Origin: Granulicella sibirica | Lineage (GTDB): Bacteria > Acidobacteriota > Terriglobia > Terriglobales > Acidobacteriaceae | Assembly (NCBI RefSeq): GCF_004115155.1 | Contig: NZ_RDSM01000002.1 | Span: forward strand, 1,302,001 to 1,366,000 | DNA length: 64,000 nucleotides | Direction of reading: 5' to 3' | Part shown: positions 1 to 8,113 of the stretch, one piece after another | Numbering within the stretch: position 1 is the stretch's first letter | How the letters are laid out: each line of letters opens with the position of its first letter | Position numbers and translations under genes: made by a program | Notes under the pieces: model-generated | What the model was told of the DNA's origin: nothing | What the model saw: only the letters and a program-made list of their open reading frames with translations | Database searches by the model: none

Positions 1-587
1 TCTTCGACCAGTAATCGCGGCATTACGAGAGCCATGCTCCGCGGCGTGAAGCCATCCAGCGACAACACCCGGCAGTTCCATTGCAGACCAAGCCCTCTCG
101 TTATCGTCTCGAGAGAGACTCCGCATTCATGCTGCAGCCACTCACCGATCTTTCCAGCGCCCGCGCTCTTCTGCGCATCGATTGCTCTGCGAAGCTGCGG
201 ATGCGTGATCCAGCCTTGCTCGAGCATCACCAACCCAAGGGGCAGCCTATGCCGATGCGGTGATTCCTGCGGCGTCGCCGCGACGCCACTTCCAAGTTCG
301 CGTCCCGTGGCATTTCGAACCAGAGCCTCAAGGCAGCCTGCCCCACACGCCCACTGCCCTTCGAAGATCGGACGGCGCTTGTTCCTCCAGGGCTTCGTCC
401 AACCCGAGGCACACATTGGGTTCGCACATCCCTTTCGAGGAGTCTCGGTGGCCGGAACAGAAGAAAAGCCGACGAAGTTCCTGCTCAATGAAGGAGGGTA
501 CAAGTCCTCAAACCACGCACTTTCATCCTGTGACACAACCTCCACCATTCGCTTTTCCAATCCAAGCCGAGCCCCTAGGAACGACAT
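1..587 (-). CDS. Hypothetical protein with secretion-ATPase N-domain-like segment (partial, off left edge)
   Basis: An open frame of 195 codons starts with ATG at 587 and runs off the left edge without a stop. GGAG lies 8 bases before the ATG, and the start overlaps the fliN stop by 13 bases, so it is probably the last or a further gene of the flagellar operon. Residues about 60-100 contain CX4C and CX3C pairs (CANPMC and CGAGC) that could hold a metal. Residues about 125-185 resemble the N-terminal domain of GspE/PilB/MshE secretion ATPases: LGLVMLEQGWITHPQLRRA, then KIGEWL, then a TRGLGLQW and VLSLDGF tail. In that family the domain binds c-di-GMP or a partner protein. No ATPase part is visible inside the window. 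Function is unknown; the family likeness is my reading of the pattern, not a search result. Confidence 0.7.
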   Translation of the reverse strand, partial: MSFLGARLGLEKRMVEVVSQDESAWFEDLYPPSLSRNFVGFSSVPATETPRKGCANPMCASGWTKPWRNKRRPIFEGQWACGAGCLEALVRNATGRELGSGVAATPQESPHRHRLPLGLVMLEQGWITHPQLRRAIDAQKSAGAGKIGEWLQHECGVSLETITRGLGLQWNCRVLSLDGFTPRSMALVMPRLLVE

Positions 588-871
588 GCCACACTCTCCA
601 GCCGCAGTTGCGGCGCTGCCACTTCTGTAACCCTCAGCGCAAAATTTCCGTTCGACACTACCACCTGCCCGCGCGCGACGATCCTATTTCCGACCACAAG
701 GTCCACCGGCTGCGATTCGTGTCGATCTAACTCCACCACGTCACCGCAGGCATGTTGCAGCACCTCCCGTAGCGTCATCTCTCGGGACCCGAACTGCAAT
801 ATTGCCTCCAGCTCAATGTCCGCAAGCAACCCAGATCCTGTATCGGCGCCCATGCCATAACCTCCGCCCAT
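575..871 (-). CDS. fliN: Flagellar motor switch protein FliN
   Basis: FliN builds the base of the flagellar C-ring with FliM and FliG and takes part in switching and in docking the export ATPase. The 98-residue protein is almost entirely one SpoA-type domain. After a short Gly-rich N-terminus it has a strand-rich core with VVELDRHESQPVDLVVGNR and GQVVVSNGNFALRV, the usual FliN signature. Its ATG overlaps the fliA stop as ATGA, so the two are translationally coupled. FliN proteins are usually 80-140 residues, so this is full length. FliM, which normally pairs with it, is not in the window. Confidence 0.92.
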   Translation of the reverse strand: MGGGYGMGADTGSGLLADIELEAILQFGSREMTLREVLQHACGDVVELDRHESQPVDLVVGNRIVARGQVVVSNGNFALRVTEVAAPQLRLESVACRS

Positions 872-1782
872 CAGCGCCTCTTCCTCTTCAACTTAGTCAT
901 GACTGCGCCCGGTCCCGCCAGCTCAGCGAGTTGCGACCGAAGCCGGAGTACAGCTGAAGAATGAATTTGCGACACGCGCGACTCCACCACACCCAACGTC
1001 AGACCGATCTCCTTCATCGTCAGCTCTTCATAGTAGTAAAGCGTCAGAACCATGCGCTCCTTCTCGGGAAGCTCGTCGATGCCATCGGCGAGTCTCTGCT
1101 TCATCTCCCCTTGGAGGCAGCGGAACAGTGGACCATCCTCCGGCGCGCCAGGAATGTAGGCCAGTTCTTCGTCACCCGAGTCCTCCGACCGCTCCATGTG
1201 CAAGCTGCCGATCTCCAGCCCTTTCAACTCGCCGAGAAGCTGTTGGTACTCATTCAACGAGAGTGACATCGCACCAGCGATCTCCGCTTCCTGTGGCGCG
1301 CGTCCAAGCCGGTGCGTGGCCTCGCGAATTGCCTCTTCCACTGCCCTTCCCTTGCGGCGCAGCTCTCGCGGACTCCAATCCAGTGTGCGCAACGAATCCA
1401 GAATTGCACCGCGAATGCGGAACTGCGCATAGCTCTTAAACTGCACCTTCTTCGTGTGATCGAACTTCGAAAACGCATCGATCAATCCAACGACTCCGGC
1501 CGAGATCAGGTCCTCAAGTTCCACATGCTGTGGCAGACGCTCATGTATCCTCCGGGCGAGGAAGCGAACCGTCGGAAGATGCTCCATGAGCATCTGATCG
1601 CGCTCTGCGCTGGACATACGCTCCGCGCCGCCTTGATCTTCGTAGCCCGATCCAAAGCCCGCAAGTGGCAGAGTCGTCGCCGTAAGATCCAGCACATCTT
1701 CCGCAAACAGTGGACCGCCCGGCATGCTGCTCTCCGCGGAATCCGGAACACCGTGCATCTGCGCTCCATGTACAACGTCCAT
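871..1782 (-). CDS. fliA: RNA polymerase sigma factor FliA (sigma-28)
   Basis: Sigma-28 factor that directs transcription of late flagellar genes. The 303-residue protein has an approximately 55-residue non-conserved N-terminus, then region 2 (LARRIHERLPQHVELEDLIS, then GLIDAFSKFD and FKSYAQFRIRGAILDSLR), region 3 (RAVEEAIREATHRLGRAP) and region 4 (ELPEKERMVLTLYYYEELT, then GVVESRVSQIHSSAVLRLR). RIRGAILDSLR is diagnostic for the FliA/WhiG branch. AGGAG sits 8 bases before the ATG. It follows flhA after 42 bases and is coupled to fliN. No anti-sigma factor FlgM is seen here. Confidence 0.95.
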   Translation of the reverse strand: MDVVHGAQMHGVPDSAESSMPGGPLFAEDVLDLTATTLPLAGFGSGYEDQGGAERMSSAERDQMLMEHLPTVRFLARRIHERLPQHVELEDLISAGVVGLIDAFSKFDHTKKVQFKSYAQFRIRGAILDSLRTLDWSPRELRRKGRAVEEAIREATHRLGRAPQEAEIAGAMSLSLNEYQQLLGELKGLEIGSLHMERSEDSGDEELAYIPGAPEDGPLFRCLQGEMKQRLADGIDELPEKERMVLTLYYYEELTMKEIGLTLGVVESRVSQIHSSAVLRLRSQLAELAGPGAVMTKLKRKRR

Positions 1783-1824
1783 CGTCGACTCTCCTTTGCC
1801 CGCAGCCGCACGTTTACGGACCTG

Positions 1825-3942
1825 CTATCCGACCGTGCCGATACTCCGTACCCGGACCTCGGGGGGAATCTCGATCGGAGCCAATACCGTCACCTTTGGC
1901 AGGTATGGCTCCAGCCATCGGCGCACGTGATAGCGTGCTGGACTTGGGCAAAGAAGCACGGGCATCGCCGTGGCGGAACCACCGCCGGTTAGCCGTTTCA
2001 CAGAATCAACCAGCCTCCGAAGGAAGTCCGCCGGCATCCCTCCTGAACGCGCACCTTCACCCAGGAGCAGAGCCGCGCCCGCAGGGTCGAAGGTAGTCAT
2101 TAGATCTGCCTCGAGCCCTTGTTCGAGCGTGAACACGCGCAGCCCTCCCTCGGCGTCGAGCAGCGGATGAACCAAGGCGCGGCCAAGTGACTGCCTCACC
2201 CGCTCCACCAGGTGAATGACGTTCTTCGACTCGGCAGCGGCCTCCACTAGAACCTCAAGCACCGAGCCCAGGTCCCGGATCGATACCTGCTCCCGTAGCA
2301 ACTGCTGCAGAACCTTCTGCACTTCACCGAGCGACATCAGCTTCGGCACAAGCTCTTCGACAAGCTTCGGGTACCCCTCGCTCATGCTGTCGAGTAGCCT
2401 CTTCGTCTCCTGCCGCGCAAGTAACTCATGCGCGTGCCTTCTGATCAGCTCGCCGAGATGTGTCCCAATCACCGTAGTCTGATCGACCACGGAATACCCC
2501 GCGGCCAGAGCCTGTTCCTCCAGCCCCGGCTGAATCCATCGCGCCATGACGCCAAAGGCCGGTTCCTTTGTCTCCACACCCGGCATCGGTCTCGCCTTCG
2601 GGTCCGCGTTTACCGCGAGTAGGCAGTTCCCCTCGGTCTGCCAACGCGCAATTTCGACTCCCCGCAGGCTCACGCAGTACTCTCGCGGCTTCAGCCGAAG
2701 ATTATCCGTGATATGCACGGGAGGCACGATGAACCCAAGCTCTGTTGCCAGGTGTCTGCGTAGCGAGCGCACGCGATTCAACATCTGCCCGCCCTGTTTC
2801 TCATCCACCAGCGGAATCAACTGAAAGCCTATCTCAAGCGTCAGCTCATCCATCTTCAGGAGGCTCGCGAGATTCTCTCCTTTGGCCGCCTCTTCTACCT
2901 TCCCCTTGGCGCTTAGTCCAAGCGGTATTTCTACGTCTGAATGAATCGCGTCCGCAGGCAGACGCCTCGCAATCAAAGCCACGCCTCCGGCCATCAGAAT
3001 GAAGGAAAGCTTCGGTAGACCAGGAATCAACGCCAGCGTGAGCAGCACGCCACAAGCGATCCAAAGCGTGTTCCGTCCCTTGAGGAGTTGCGTCCCCAAC
3101 TCCGAATCGAGCGTGCCCGCCGACGACGCGCGAGTCAGTACCATGCCACCCGCAATCGATACCAGCAGACTCGGAATCATCGTCACCAGTCCGTCACCAA
3201 CGGTCAGGATCGTGTACGTCTTTACCGCCGTCATCAGGTCGGTGCCCTGTTGCAATGTACCAATCGCAAGCCCTGCAACGATATTGATGACGGTGATGAG
3301 GATCGTCGCCATCGAATCGCGCTGATTGAATCGAGCCGCGCCATCCATCGCGCCGTAGAACTCAGCCTCCCGTGCAATTGCCTCTCGTCGTTTCCTCGCG
3401 CCCTGCTCATCGATCAGCCCCGCATTCATATCCGCGTCGATCGCCATCTGCTTACCCGGCAGTGCATCGAGCGTGAATCGCGCCGTCACCTCGGCAGTTC
3501 TCACCGCGCCATGACTCACCACAAGAAACTGGATCGCGATCAGCGCGAGGAACAAGACAAATCCGACAACGTAATTCCCACCCACGACGAATTGCCCAAA
3601 GGCCTCAATCACCGATCCAGCAGCATGCGTCCCCTCATGACCATGCAGGAGAATCCTGCGGCTCGAAGCAAGGTTCAACGAAAGCCGGAACATCGTCAGT
3701 AGGAGCAGAAGCGTCGGAAATACTGAGAAATCCACCGCCTTACGAATCTGCACCGCCGTCAGGAACACAATGACAGATGCCGTGATCGATGCGGCCAGAA
3801 GCAGATCCAGCACGAAGCTCGGCACCGGAATCAACATCACAAATACCATCGCGATGGCCGCGACAGGCAGGAGGAATACCTGCAGCTTTCCGGACCCCGA
3901 TTTACTCTTCGCACCCAATGTCATCGTCGCTGCTGCACTCAC
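1825..3942 (-). CDS. flhA: Flagellar export gate protein FlhA
   Basis: Inner-membrane gate of the flagellar type III export apparatus; its cytoplasmic domain receives chaperone-substrate complexes. The 705-residue length is typical. The N-terminal half has about eight membrane segments beginning near residue 22 and the conserved RLSLNLASSRRILLHGHEG and LPGKQMAIDADMNAGLIDE blocks. The C-terminal half is the soluble ring-forming domain. The listed start is GTG, overlapping the flhB stop as GTGA; an in-frame ATG follows six codons later. It sits in the fliR-flhB-flhA-fliA order. Confidence 0.96.
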   Translation of the reverse strand: MSAAATMTLGAKSKSGSGKLQVFLLPVAAIAMVFVMLIPVPSFVLDLLLAASITASVIVFLTAVQIRKAVDFSVFPTLLLLLTMFRLSLNLASSRRILLHGHEGTHAAGSVIEAFGQFVVGGNYVVGFVLFLALIAIQFLVVSHGAVRTAEVTARFTLDALPGKQMAIDADMNAGLIDEQGARKRREAIAREAEFYGAMDGAARFNQRDSMATILITVINIVAGLAIGTLQQGTDLMTAVKTYTILTVGDGLVTMIPSLLVSIAGGMVLTRASSAGTLDSELGTQLLKGRNTLWIACGVLLTLALIPGLPKLSFILMAGGVALIARRLPADAIHSDVEIPLGLSAKGKVEEAAKGENLASLLKMDELTLEIGFQLIPLVDEKQGGQMLNRVRSLRRHLATELGFIVPPVHITDNLRLKPREYCVSLRGVEIARWQTEGNCLLAVNADPKARPMPGVETKEPAFGVMARWIQPGLEEQALAAGYSVVDQTTVIGTHLGELIRRHAHELLARQETKRLLDSMSEGYPKLVEELVPKLMSLGEVQKVLQQLLREQVSIRDLGSVLEVLVEAAAESKNVIHLVERVRQSLGRALVHPLLDAEGGLRVFTLEQGLEADLMTTFDPAGAALLLGEGARSGGMPADFLRRLVDSVKRLTGGGSATAMPVLLCPSPARYHVRRWLEPYLPKVTVLAPIEIPPEVRVRSIGTVG

Positions 3943-5090
3943 ATGCCACCCCCAAAGTCACGCATCGCCACCGCCGTCTTGTATTGCGCTCTCTGCTCCC
4001 TCTCCCGCTGCTCGTCCCGTTCGCGCCGTTCGCGATCCTGCCGAATCCGGTCTTCCACCTTTTGCCGGTAGAGGTAAGCCAGAATCCCCGCGACGGCCGA
4101 GTACAACTCAAATGGAATTGACTGCCCAGGCTCGACCATCTTGTACAGACTTCTCGCCAGTGGCGGATTCTCGATCAATGGAATACCCGCCCAAAGAGCC
4201 TCCTCGCGAATCTCTTTCGCATGCAGGTCTCTGCCCTTCGCAAGCACCGTAGGCGCGGACAAGGTATCGAACGAAAACTCCAACGCCACGGCGTAATGCG
4301 TCGGGTTCGTAATCACTACGCTCGCCCGCGAGATATCCGCTTTCACTCGACGCTTTCGCATCGCATGTTGAAGCTGACGGACACGGTTCTTCACCTGCGG
4401 ATTGCCCATCGCCTCCTTCATCTCTTCGCGCGTCTCCTGCTTGCTCATCATGAGACGCTTGTTCCACGCCAGGTACTCCACGATGAAGTCCAAGCCACTC
4501 CACGCAAGCGTCACCCATGCCGCATCGACAGCGAGTCCGTAGGCCGCCGCGAACGTCGACGGCAAACGCATCACGGCCATGACGGGCATCGGTAAAATCA
4601 ACGACTTCAGCACACCCCAACCAAAGACCACCATCACTGCAGCAGGAACAAGCGATTTCACCAGTCGTGTAAAAGACCGCAAGCTGAATAGGTTCACGAT
4701 GTTCGTAACCGGGTTCAACCGATCGAACTTCAACTCGAGCGCATTTGGATGAATGCTTAGCCCCCCGCTTTGCGCAACTCCCACACCAAGCGCCCCAAGA
4801 AAGCTAGCAGCCATCACCATTCCAACAGGCAGGAGCGCGGGTGCGAGCATCGTCCGCATGGCATGCGTCCACTTCTGCTCATCACTTGCAGCCATTGAAC
4901 CTGTCCTGAGACACTCCTGAAAAACCGAACCCCATCTCGCGACGAAGCCTTTTGCCATCGCACCTAGCACAAGCACACCGCCAAGCAGGGATACGGCCGA
5001 CAGCAGTTCGCGGCTTCGGACCCGATCGCCTTTCTCCCGCGCCTTCTGCTTTCGTTGTGGCGTTGCTTTCTCTGTTTGCTGATCGCTCAA
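3939..5090 (-). CDS. flhB: Flagellar export switch protein FlhB
   Basis: Membrane component of the flagellar export gate whose self-cleavage switches export from rod/hook to filament substrates. The 383-residue protein opens with EKATPQRKQKAREKGDRVRS, the classic FlhB/YscU N-terminus, followed by four membrane segments. The cytoplasmic part carries the autocleavage motif NPTHYAVAL at about residues 270-280, with the NPTH loop intact. Translation starts with TTG, overlapping the fliR stop as TTGA. The C-terminus is long and rich in Arg and Glu. Confidence 0.95.
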   Translation of the reverse strand: MSDQQTEKATPQRKQKAREKGDRVRSRELLSAVSLLGGVLVLGAMAKGFVARWGSVFQECLRTGSMAASDEQKWTHAMRTMLAPALLPVGMVMAASFLGALGVGVAQSGGLSIHPNALELKFDRLNPVTNIVNLFSLRSFTRLVKSLVPAAVMVVFGWGVLKSLILPMPVMAVMRLPSTFAAAYGLAVDAAWVTLAWSGLDFIVEYLAWNKRLMMSKQETREEMKEAMGNPQVKNRVRQLQHAMRKRRVKADISRASVVITNPTHYAVALEFSFDTLSAPTVLAKGRDLHAKEIREEALWAGIPLIENPPLARSLYKMVEPGQSIPFELYSAVAGILAYLYRQKVEDRIRQDRERRERDEQREREQRAQYKTAVAMRDFGGGM

Positions 5091-5884
5091 GCTCGCACCA
5101 ACATCCTTCCGGCCGCATCCAGAAGCGAGGTAAAGTGCCGTTCGATCCAGCCTGGCCAGACCGCGAGCGATCCGATCAGCACGCCATACGAGATCAGTGT
5201 TTTCACAGGAATACCCACCACCTGCGTTGGCAACTGCGGAGCAAGCTTCCCAATCAATCCAATCGTCACCTCAACCGACAGGGCCGCTGCGATCACAGGC
5301 GACGCAAGCTGCATACCTGCTAGAAAGATTCCACCCCCCATCCTGACCATTGCGACGCCTGTAGCCGCTTCGATAACGCCTCGTCCCACAGGCACGACCA
5401 CAAAGCTCCTGACGACTGCGGCAAGCAGTGTACGATCGAGCCCGGCGCCCACAATCACCAGAATTCCAAGCCAGTCGAGCATCTGCCCAAGCACCGGCGT
5501 CTCGATTCTCGTATTCGGATCGAGGAGATTGACTAGCGAAAAGCTGAACTCCATCCCAAGCATGGTCCCGGCAAACATCAGGCTCTCGTTCAAGAGCGAC
5601 AGCGAAAGCCCAAAGACCAACCCAACCCCAAGCTCACCAAGTAGCGCTCCCACATCGAGCATCGCATGTGCATCCGGGACGGACGCTACAGCAGGGGCCA
5701 GCAGAATCGTGATCGCGAAAGCCAGGCCGGCCTTCACCCTCGTCGGGATCGCCGCCGAATTGAAGATTGGGGCAAAGACAAACAACCCGCTGATTCGAAC
5801 CATCACAAGCACACCTGCGGCGAGAAACTGCGGCCAATCCTGAATGACATTCGCCCCGTTCGGCGTGGGATAGACGAGCGTCAT
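5087..5884 (-). CDS. fliR: Flagellar biosynthetic protein FliR
   Basis: Core subunit of the FliPQR export channel in the basal body. The 265-residue hydrophobic protein shows about six membrane helices, with FAPIFNSAAIPTRVKAGLAF near the N-terminus and FGLSLSLLNESLMFAGTMLG in the middle, both recognisable in FliR/YscT. It starts with ATG five bases after the fliQ stop and its stop overlaps the TTG start of flhB, so all are in one operon. Confidence 0.93.
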   Translation of the reverse strand: MTLVYPTPNGANVIQDWPQFLAAGVLVMVRISGLFVFAPIFNSAAIPTRVKAGLAFAITILLAPAVASVPDAHAMLDVGALLGELGVGLVFGLSLSLLNESLMFAGTMLGMEFSFSLVNLLDPNTRIETPVLGQMLDWLGILVIVGAGLDRTLLAAVVRSFVVVPVGRGVIEAATGVAMVRMGGGIFLAGMQLASPVIAAALSVEVTIGLIGKLAPQLPTQVVGIPVKTLISYGVLIGSLAVWPGWIERHFTSLLDAAGRMLVRA

Positions 5885-5888
5885 CGCG

Positions 5889-6158
5889 TCAGCCCATGTA
5901 CCGGTGAAGGTCAGTCCAGAGCCGCGAAGTGTAGCTCACGAGTCGGTGCATACTCCAGGGCATCACCATCATGGCGACGGCGAATACGGCCACAAGTCGT
6001 GGGACTGCAGTGAGTGTCTGCTCCTGCACACCGGTGAGCGTCTGCACAAGACTGACGGTTAGACTAACCAATGCAGCCGAGATCAGGAGAGGCGCGCTGA
6101 GCATTAGCGCTTCCACCAGAAGTCTCCGCATAATCTCAACCGCCTGGTCTGGTCCCAT
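5889..6158 (-). CDS. fliQ: Flagellar biosynthetic protein FliQ
   Basis: Small subunit of the FliPQR export channel. It is 89 residues with two hydrophobic hairpin helices; LLISAALVSLTVSLVQTLTG followed by VQEQTLTAVPRLVAV is the family signature. Length is standard for FliQ. ATG start, with GAGGAG 3-8 bases upstream. It lies between fliP and fliR with gaps of only 7 and 4 bases. Confidence 0.95.
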   Translation of the reverse strand: MGPDQAVEIMRRLLVEALMLSAPLLISAALVSLTVSLVQTLTGVQEQTLTAVPRLVAVFAVAMMVMPWSMHRLVSYTSRLWTDLHRYMG

Positions 6159-6165
6159 AATCTCC

Positions 6166-7002
6166 TCAGAAGCTCTTCAGTAACTGATCCGCGAGTAAGT
6201 TCCATCCGTCTACCATCACGAACAAAAGAATCTTGACCGGTGTTGAAATGACCACCGGCGGCAGTTGCATCATTCCGATCGAGGTTGTAACGCTCGCGAT
6301 CACAAAATCAATCAGTAGAAAGGGAAGAAACAAGACGGCGCCTATCTCGAACCCTGCTTTCAATTCGCTCAGCATGTAGGCCGGAACAACGACTTGGAAC
6401 GGAAGCTCTTCCTTCGTCCTCGGTCTCTCCGCCATGCCCGCCGAAGCAAAGATGGCAAGATCCTTCTCGCGTGCATACTTCAGCAGGTATTTCTTGACCG
6501 GAGCGATCCCTCGTTCAAGCGCGACTTCGCCCGAAATCTCTCCCGCTCGATAGGGAGCCGTGGCAGTCTTCTCCACCTCGACGAGCACAGGCTGCATCAG
6601 GAACCATGTCATCATCAACGCGAGGCCCATCAATACCTGATTGGAGGGAGCCGTCTGCGTGCCAAGCGCCTGGCGCAGAAAGTGAAAGACAACGAGCAGC
6701 CGAACCATCGGCGTCATGGCCAAAAGCAACGCCGGAATCATCGTCAACAGAGTGAGCCCGATCACAATCGACCAAGGGACACTGCCGTTCACTCCCATAG
6801 CTTGCGCAATAGAAGACTGCAGACCCGCGACACCATTACCCATCGGGGCACTACCCCCGATGGCATGTCTTACTAGCGGCGCGGCAACATCGTAGGTAGA
6901 AGCATGCGCAACACCACAAGACCCGGAAAGACCGATGCCGAGCATCATGACTGCTGGTAGGCCTGAACTCGGCACAGAACTCGGACTAGATCTTAGAGAC
7001 AC
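6166..7002 (-). CDS. fliP: Flagellar biosynthetic protein FliP
   Basis: Pore-forming subunit of the FliPQR export channel. I place the start at GTG 7002, four bases after a GGAGG and overlapping the preceding fliO end; a longer frame back to 7041 lacks such a site. The 278-residue product has a signal-like hydrophobic segment near residues 15-30 ending around VAHAS, then conserved FliP blocks: LTLLTMIPALLLAMTPMVRL, RQALGTQTAPSNQVLMGLAL and, toward the C-terminus, LPFLLIDFVIASVTTSIGM plus PFKILLFV-like PVKILLFVMVDGW. The length matches pre-FliP. Confidence 0.95.
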   Translation of the reverse strand: MSLRSSPSSVPSSGLPAVMMLGIGLSGSCGVAHASTYDVAAPLVRHAIGGSAPMGNGVAGLQSSIAQAMGVNGSVPWSIVIGLTLLTMIPALLLAMTPMVRLLVVFHFLRQALGTQTAPSNQVLMGLALMMTWFLMQPVLVEVEKTATAPYRAGEISGEVALERGIAPVKKYLLKYAREKDLAIFASAGMAERPRTKEELPFQVVVPAYMLSELKAGFEIGAVLFLPFLLIDFVIASVTTSIGMMQLPPVVISTPVKILLFVMVDGWNLLADQLLKSF

Positions 7003-7397
7003 ACATCCTCCAGCGCCGTCTTCGAGCTGTCTCCAACGCACACGATCGTCTCAACCGAATCGGACCCCATGCCGACCAGATACCGTTCTCCAGCGCAGGA
7101 GATCAACGCCACCTGCCTCCCGCCGCCGAGATTAAGTGTCTCCAAAACCTTGAGCGACCTCCGCTCGCTGCCCGCGATCCGATGATGGATCAATCCAAGC
7201 AGCCAGCCAGCGACTCCTTCGATCCTGCGTCCCGTGAGAGGAAGAGCAGCCTGGCTAACATGCTCAGCGTTCTCAAGCGGTCCATCGTCCTGACGGCGAT
7301 CCCGTTGTCCTCCTCGCACCAGTTCCATGGTCCCGCCCTCTGGTCTCCCCATCTGCATCTCCGTCCGAATTGGTAACGCACTCCACAGCACGCTCAA
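6993..7397 (-). CDS. fliO: FliO-like flagellar export assembly protein
   Basis: FliO helps assemble the FliP ring. Position between fliL and fliP and the C-terminal block SLKVLETLNLGGGRQVALIS followed by GERYLVGMGSDSVETI fit the FliO family. The 134-residue protein lacks the clear N-terminal membrane helix usual for FliO; only a weakly hydrophobic GVAGWLLGLI stretch is present around residue 62. The start is TTG at 7397, overlapping the fliL stop as TTGA. Assignment rests on context plus the C-terminal pattern. Confidence 0.7.
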   Translation of the reverse strand: MSVLWSALPIRTEMQMGRPEGGTMELVRGGQRDRRQDDGPLENAEHVSQAALPLTGRRIEGVAGWLLGLIHHRIAGSERRSLKVLETLNLGGGRQVALISCAGERYLVGMGSDSVETIVCVGDSSKTALEDVCL

Positions 7398-7963
7398 CGT
7401 TGCACGAGGAATTCTGAGAAAAACAGATCTGTCACCTTGAGCGTAGGATTGTGCGCCGCCAACGCGACCCGGAGTTTGTCCTTAAGAGCCTCTTTCCCTT
7501 CGGGTTCCAGCAGGCCATCCGCAGTTTGCTGTCCGAGCACCGTCAGTACGGTATCTCGCACCGCCGTCTCAGCCTCGGATGGCCCCTTGGGCACGCCCTT
7601 CTCCACTTTCTCCTCCTTTGGCTTCTCACCTTTCACGGGCTCGTCATCCATCACACGAAGCGTCAGACCTAACCTCAGGTAGGCCCGACCTCCAGGATCG
7701 GCAAGATTGACTAGAATTGGTTCCAGGGCAATCGCATGAGTCTTGGGAGCGACCGCCTCGTGCGCTTCTACCTTCGTGATCGCCGCGGAACCGCCGCCGA
7801 TCTTTCCGGTCTTCAGCATGTAGAACATGGCGCCACCCACAGTGCCTGCCCCGATCACAACCGACACGACCATCGCGGCGATCAAGGGTACAAGCGGAAG
7901 CTTCGCTGCCGCAGGTGCCTCTACCGTCGCCTCACCCGCACCTACATCCGTTGAAGAAGCCAT
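7394..7963 (-). CDS. fliL: Flagellar basal body-associated protein FliL
   Basis: Single-pass inner-membrane protein that surrounds the stator and supports motor torque. The 189-residue protein has a short cytoplasmic N-terminus, one membrane helix at about residues 22-50 and a periplasmic domain with ALEPILVNLADPGGRAYLRL and LRVMDDEP, typical of FliL. A Lys/Glu-rich insertion lies near residues 110-130. It is the first gene of the fliL-fliO-fliP-fliQ-fliR-flhB-flhA-fliA-fliN unit and has a sigma-54-like site just upstream. Confidence 0.92.
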   Translation of the reverse strand: MASSTDVGAGEATVEAPAAAKLPLVPLIAAMVVSVVIGAGTVGGAMFYMLKTGKIGGGSAAITKVEAHEAVAPKTHAIALEPILVNLADPGGRAYLRLGLTLRVMDDEPVKGEKPKEEKVEKGVPKGPSEAETAVRDTVLTVLGQQTADGLLEPEGKEALKDKLRVALAAHNPTLKVTDLFFSEFLVQR

Positions 7964-7979
7964 AGTGTCCTAAATCAGT

Positions 7980-7994
7980 GCACCCTTGCTGCCA
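7980..7994 (-). promoter_or_regulatory. Putative sigma-54 promoter of fliL
   Basis: The minus strand reads TGGCAGCAAGGGTGC, followed by A: a GG-N10-GC core with a full TGGCA -24 element. The predicted transcription start lies about 5 bases before the fliL ATG, which is unusually short. It lies directly after the terminator that closes flgE. Two similar sites precede fliK and flgB. Confidence 0.5.
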
Positions 7995-7995
7995 T

Positions 7996-8028
7996 AAAAA
8001 AAAAAGATGGATTAGGCAATCTTCATCT
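7996..8028 (-). terminator. Rho-independent terminator after flgE
   Basis: On the minus strand AGATG and GAT pair with ATC and CATCT around a TGCCTA loop, followed by an uninterrupted run of ten T. It separates the flgE unit from fliL. The stem is weak but the T run is strong. Confidence 0.55.
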
Positions 8029-8042
8029 CGCGTGCATGCAAA

Positions 8043-8087
8043 AGACCGAAGCCGGCGGATAGACATCCTCTCGCTGAGCTTCGGTCT
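8043..8087 (-). repeat. Inverted repeat downstream of flgE
   Basis: A perfect 10-base inverted repeat (AGACCGAAGC and its complement) with a 25-base loop lies 27 bases after the flgE stop, followed by TTTT on the minus strand. It may act with the second hairpin at 7996-8028 as a tandem terminator, or stabilise the flgE mRNA 3' end. Confidence 0.5.
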
Positions 8088-8113
8088 CCTAAAAGCGATC
8101 ACATCACTTTGAA

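Noticed and set aside
34..630. Plus-strand open frame of 198 codons at the left edge
   Set aside because: It lies antisense to a minus-strand frame with a good ribosome site, fliN coupling and protein-like sequence; its own product looks random.
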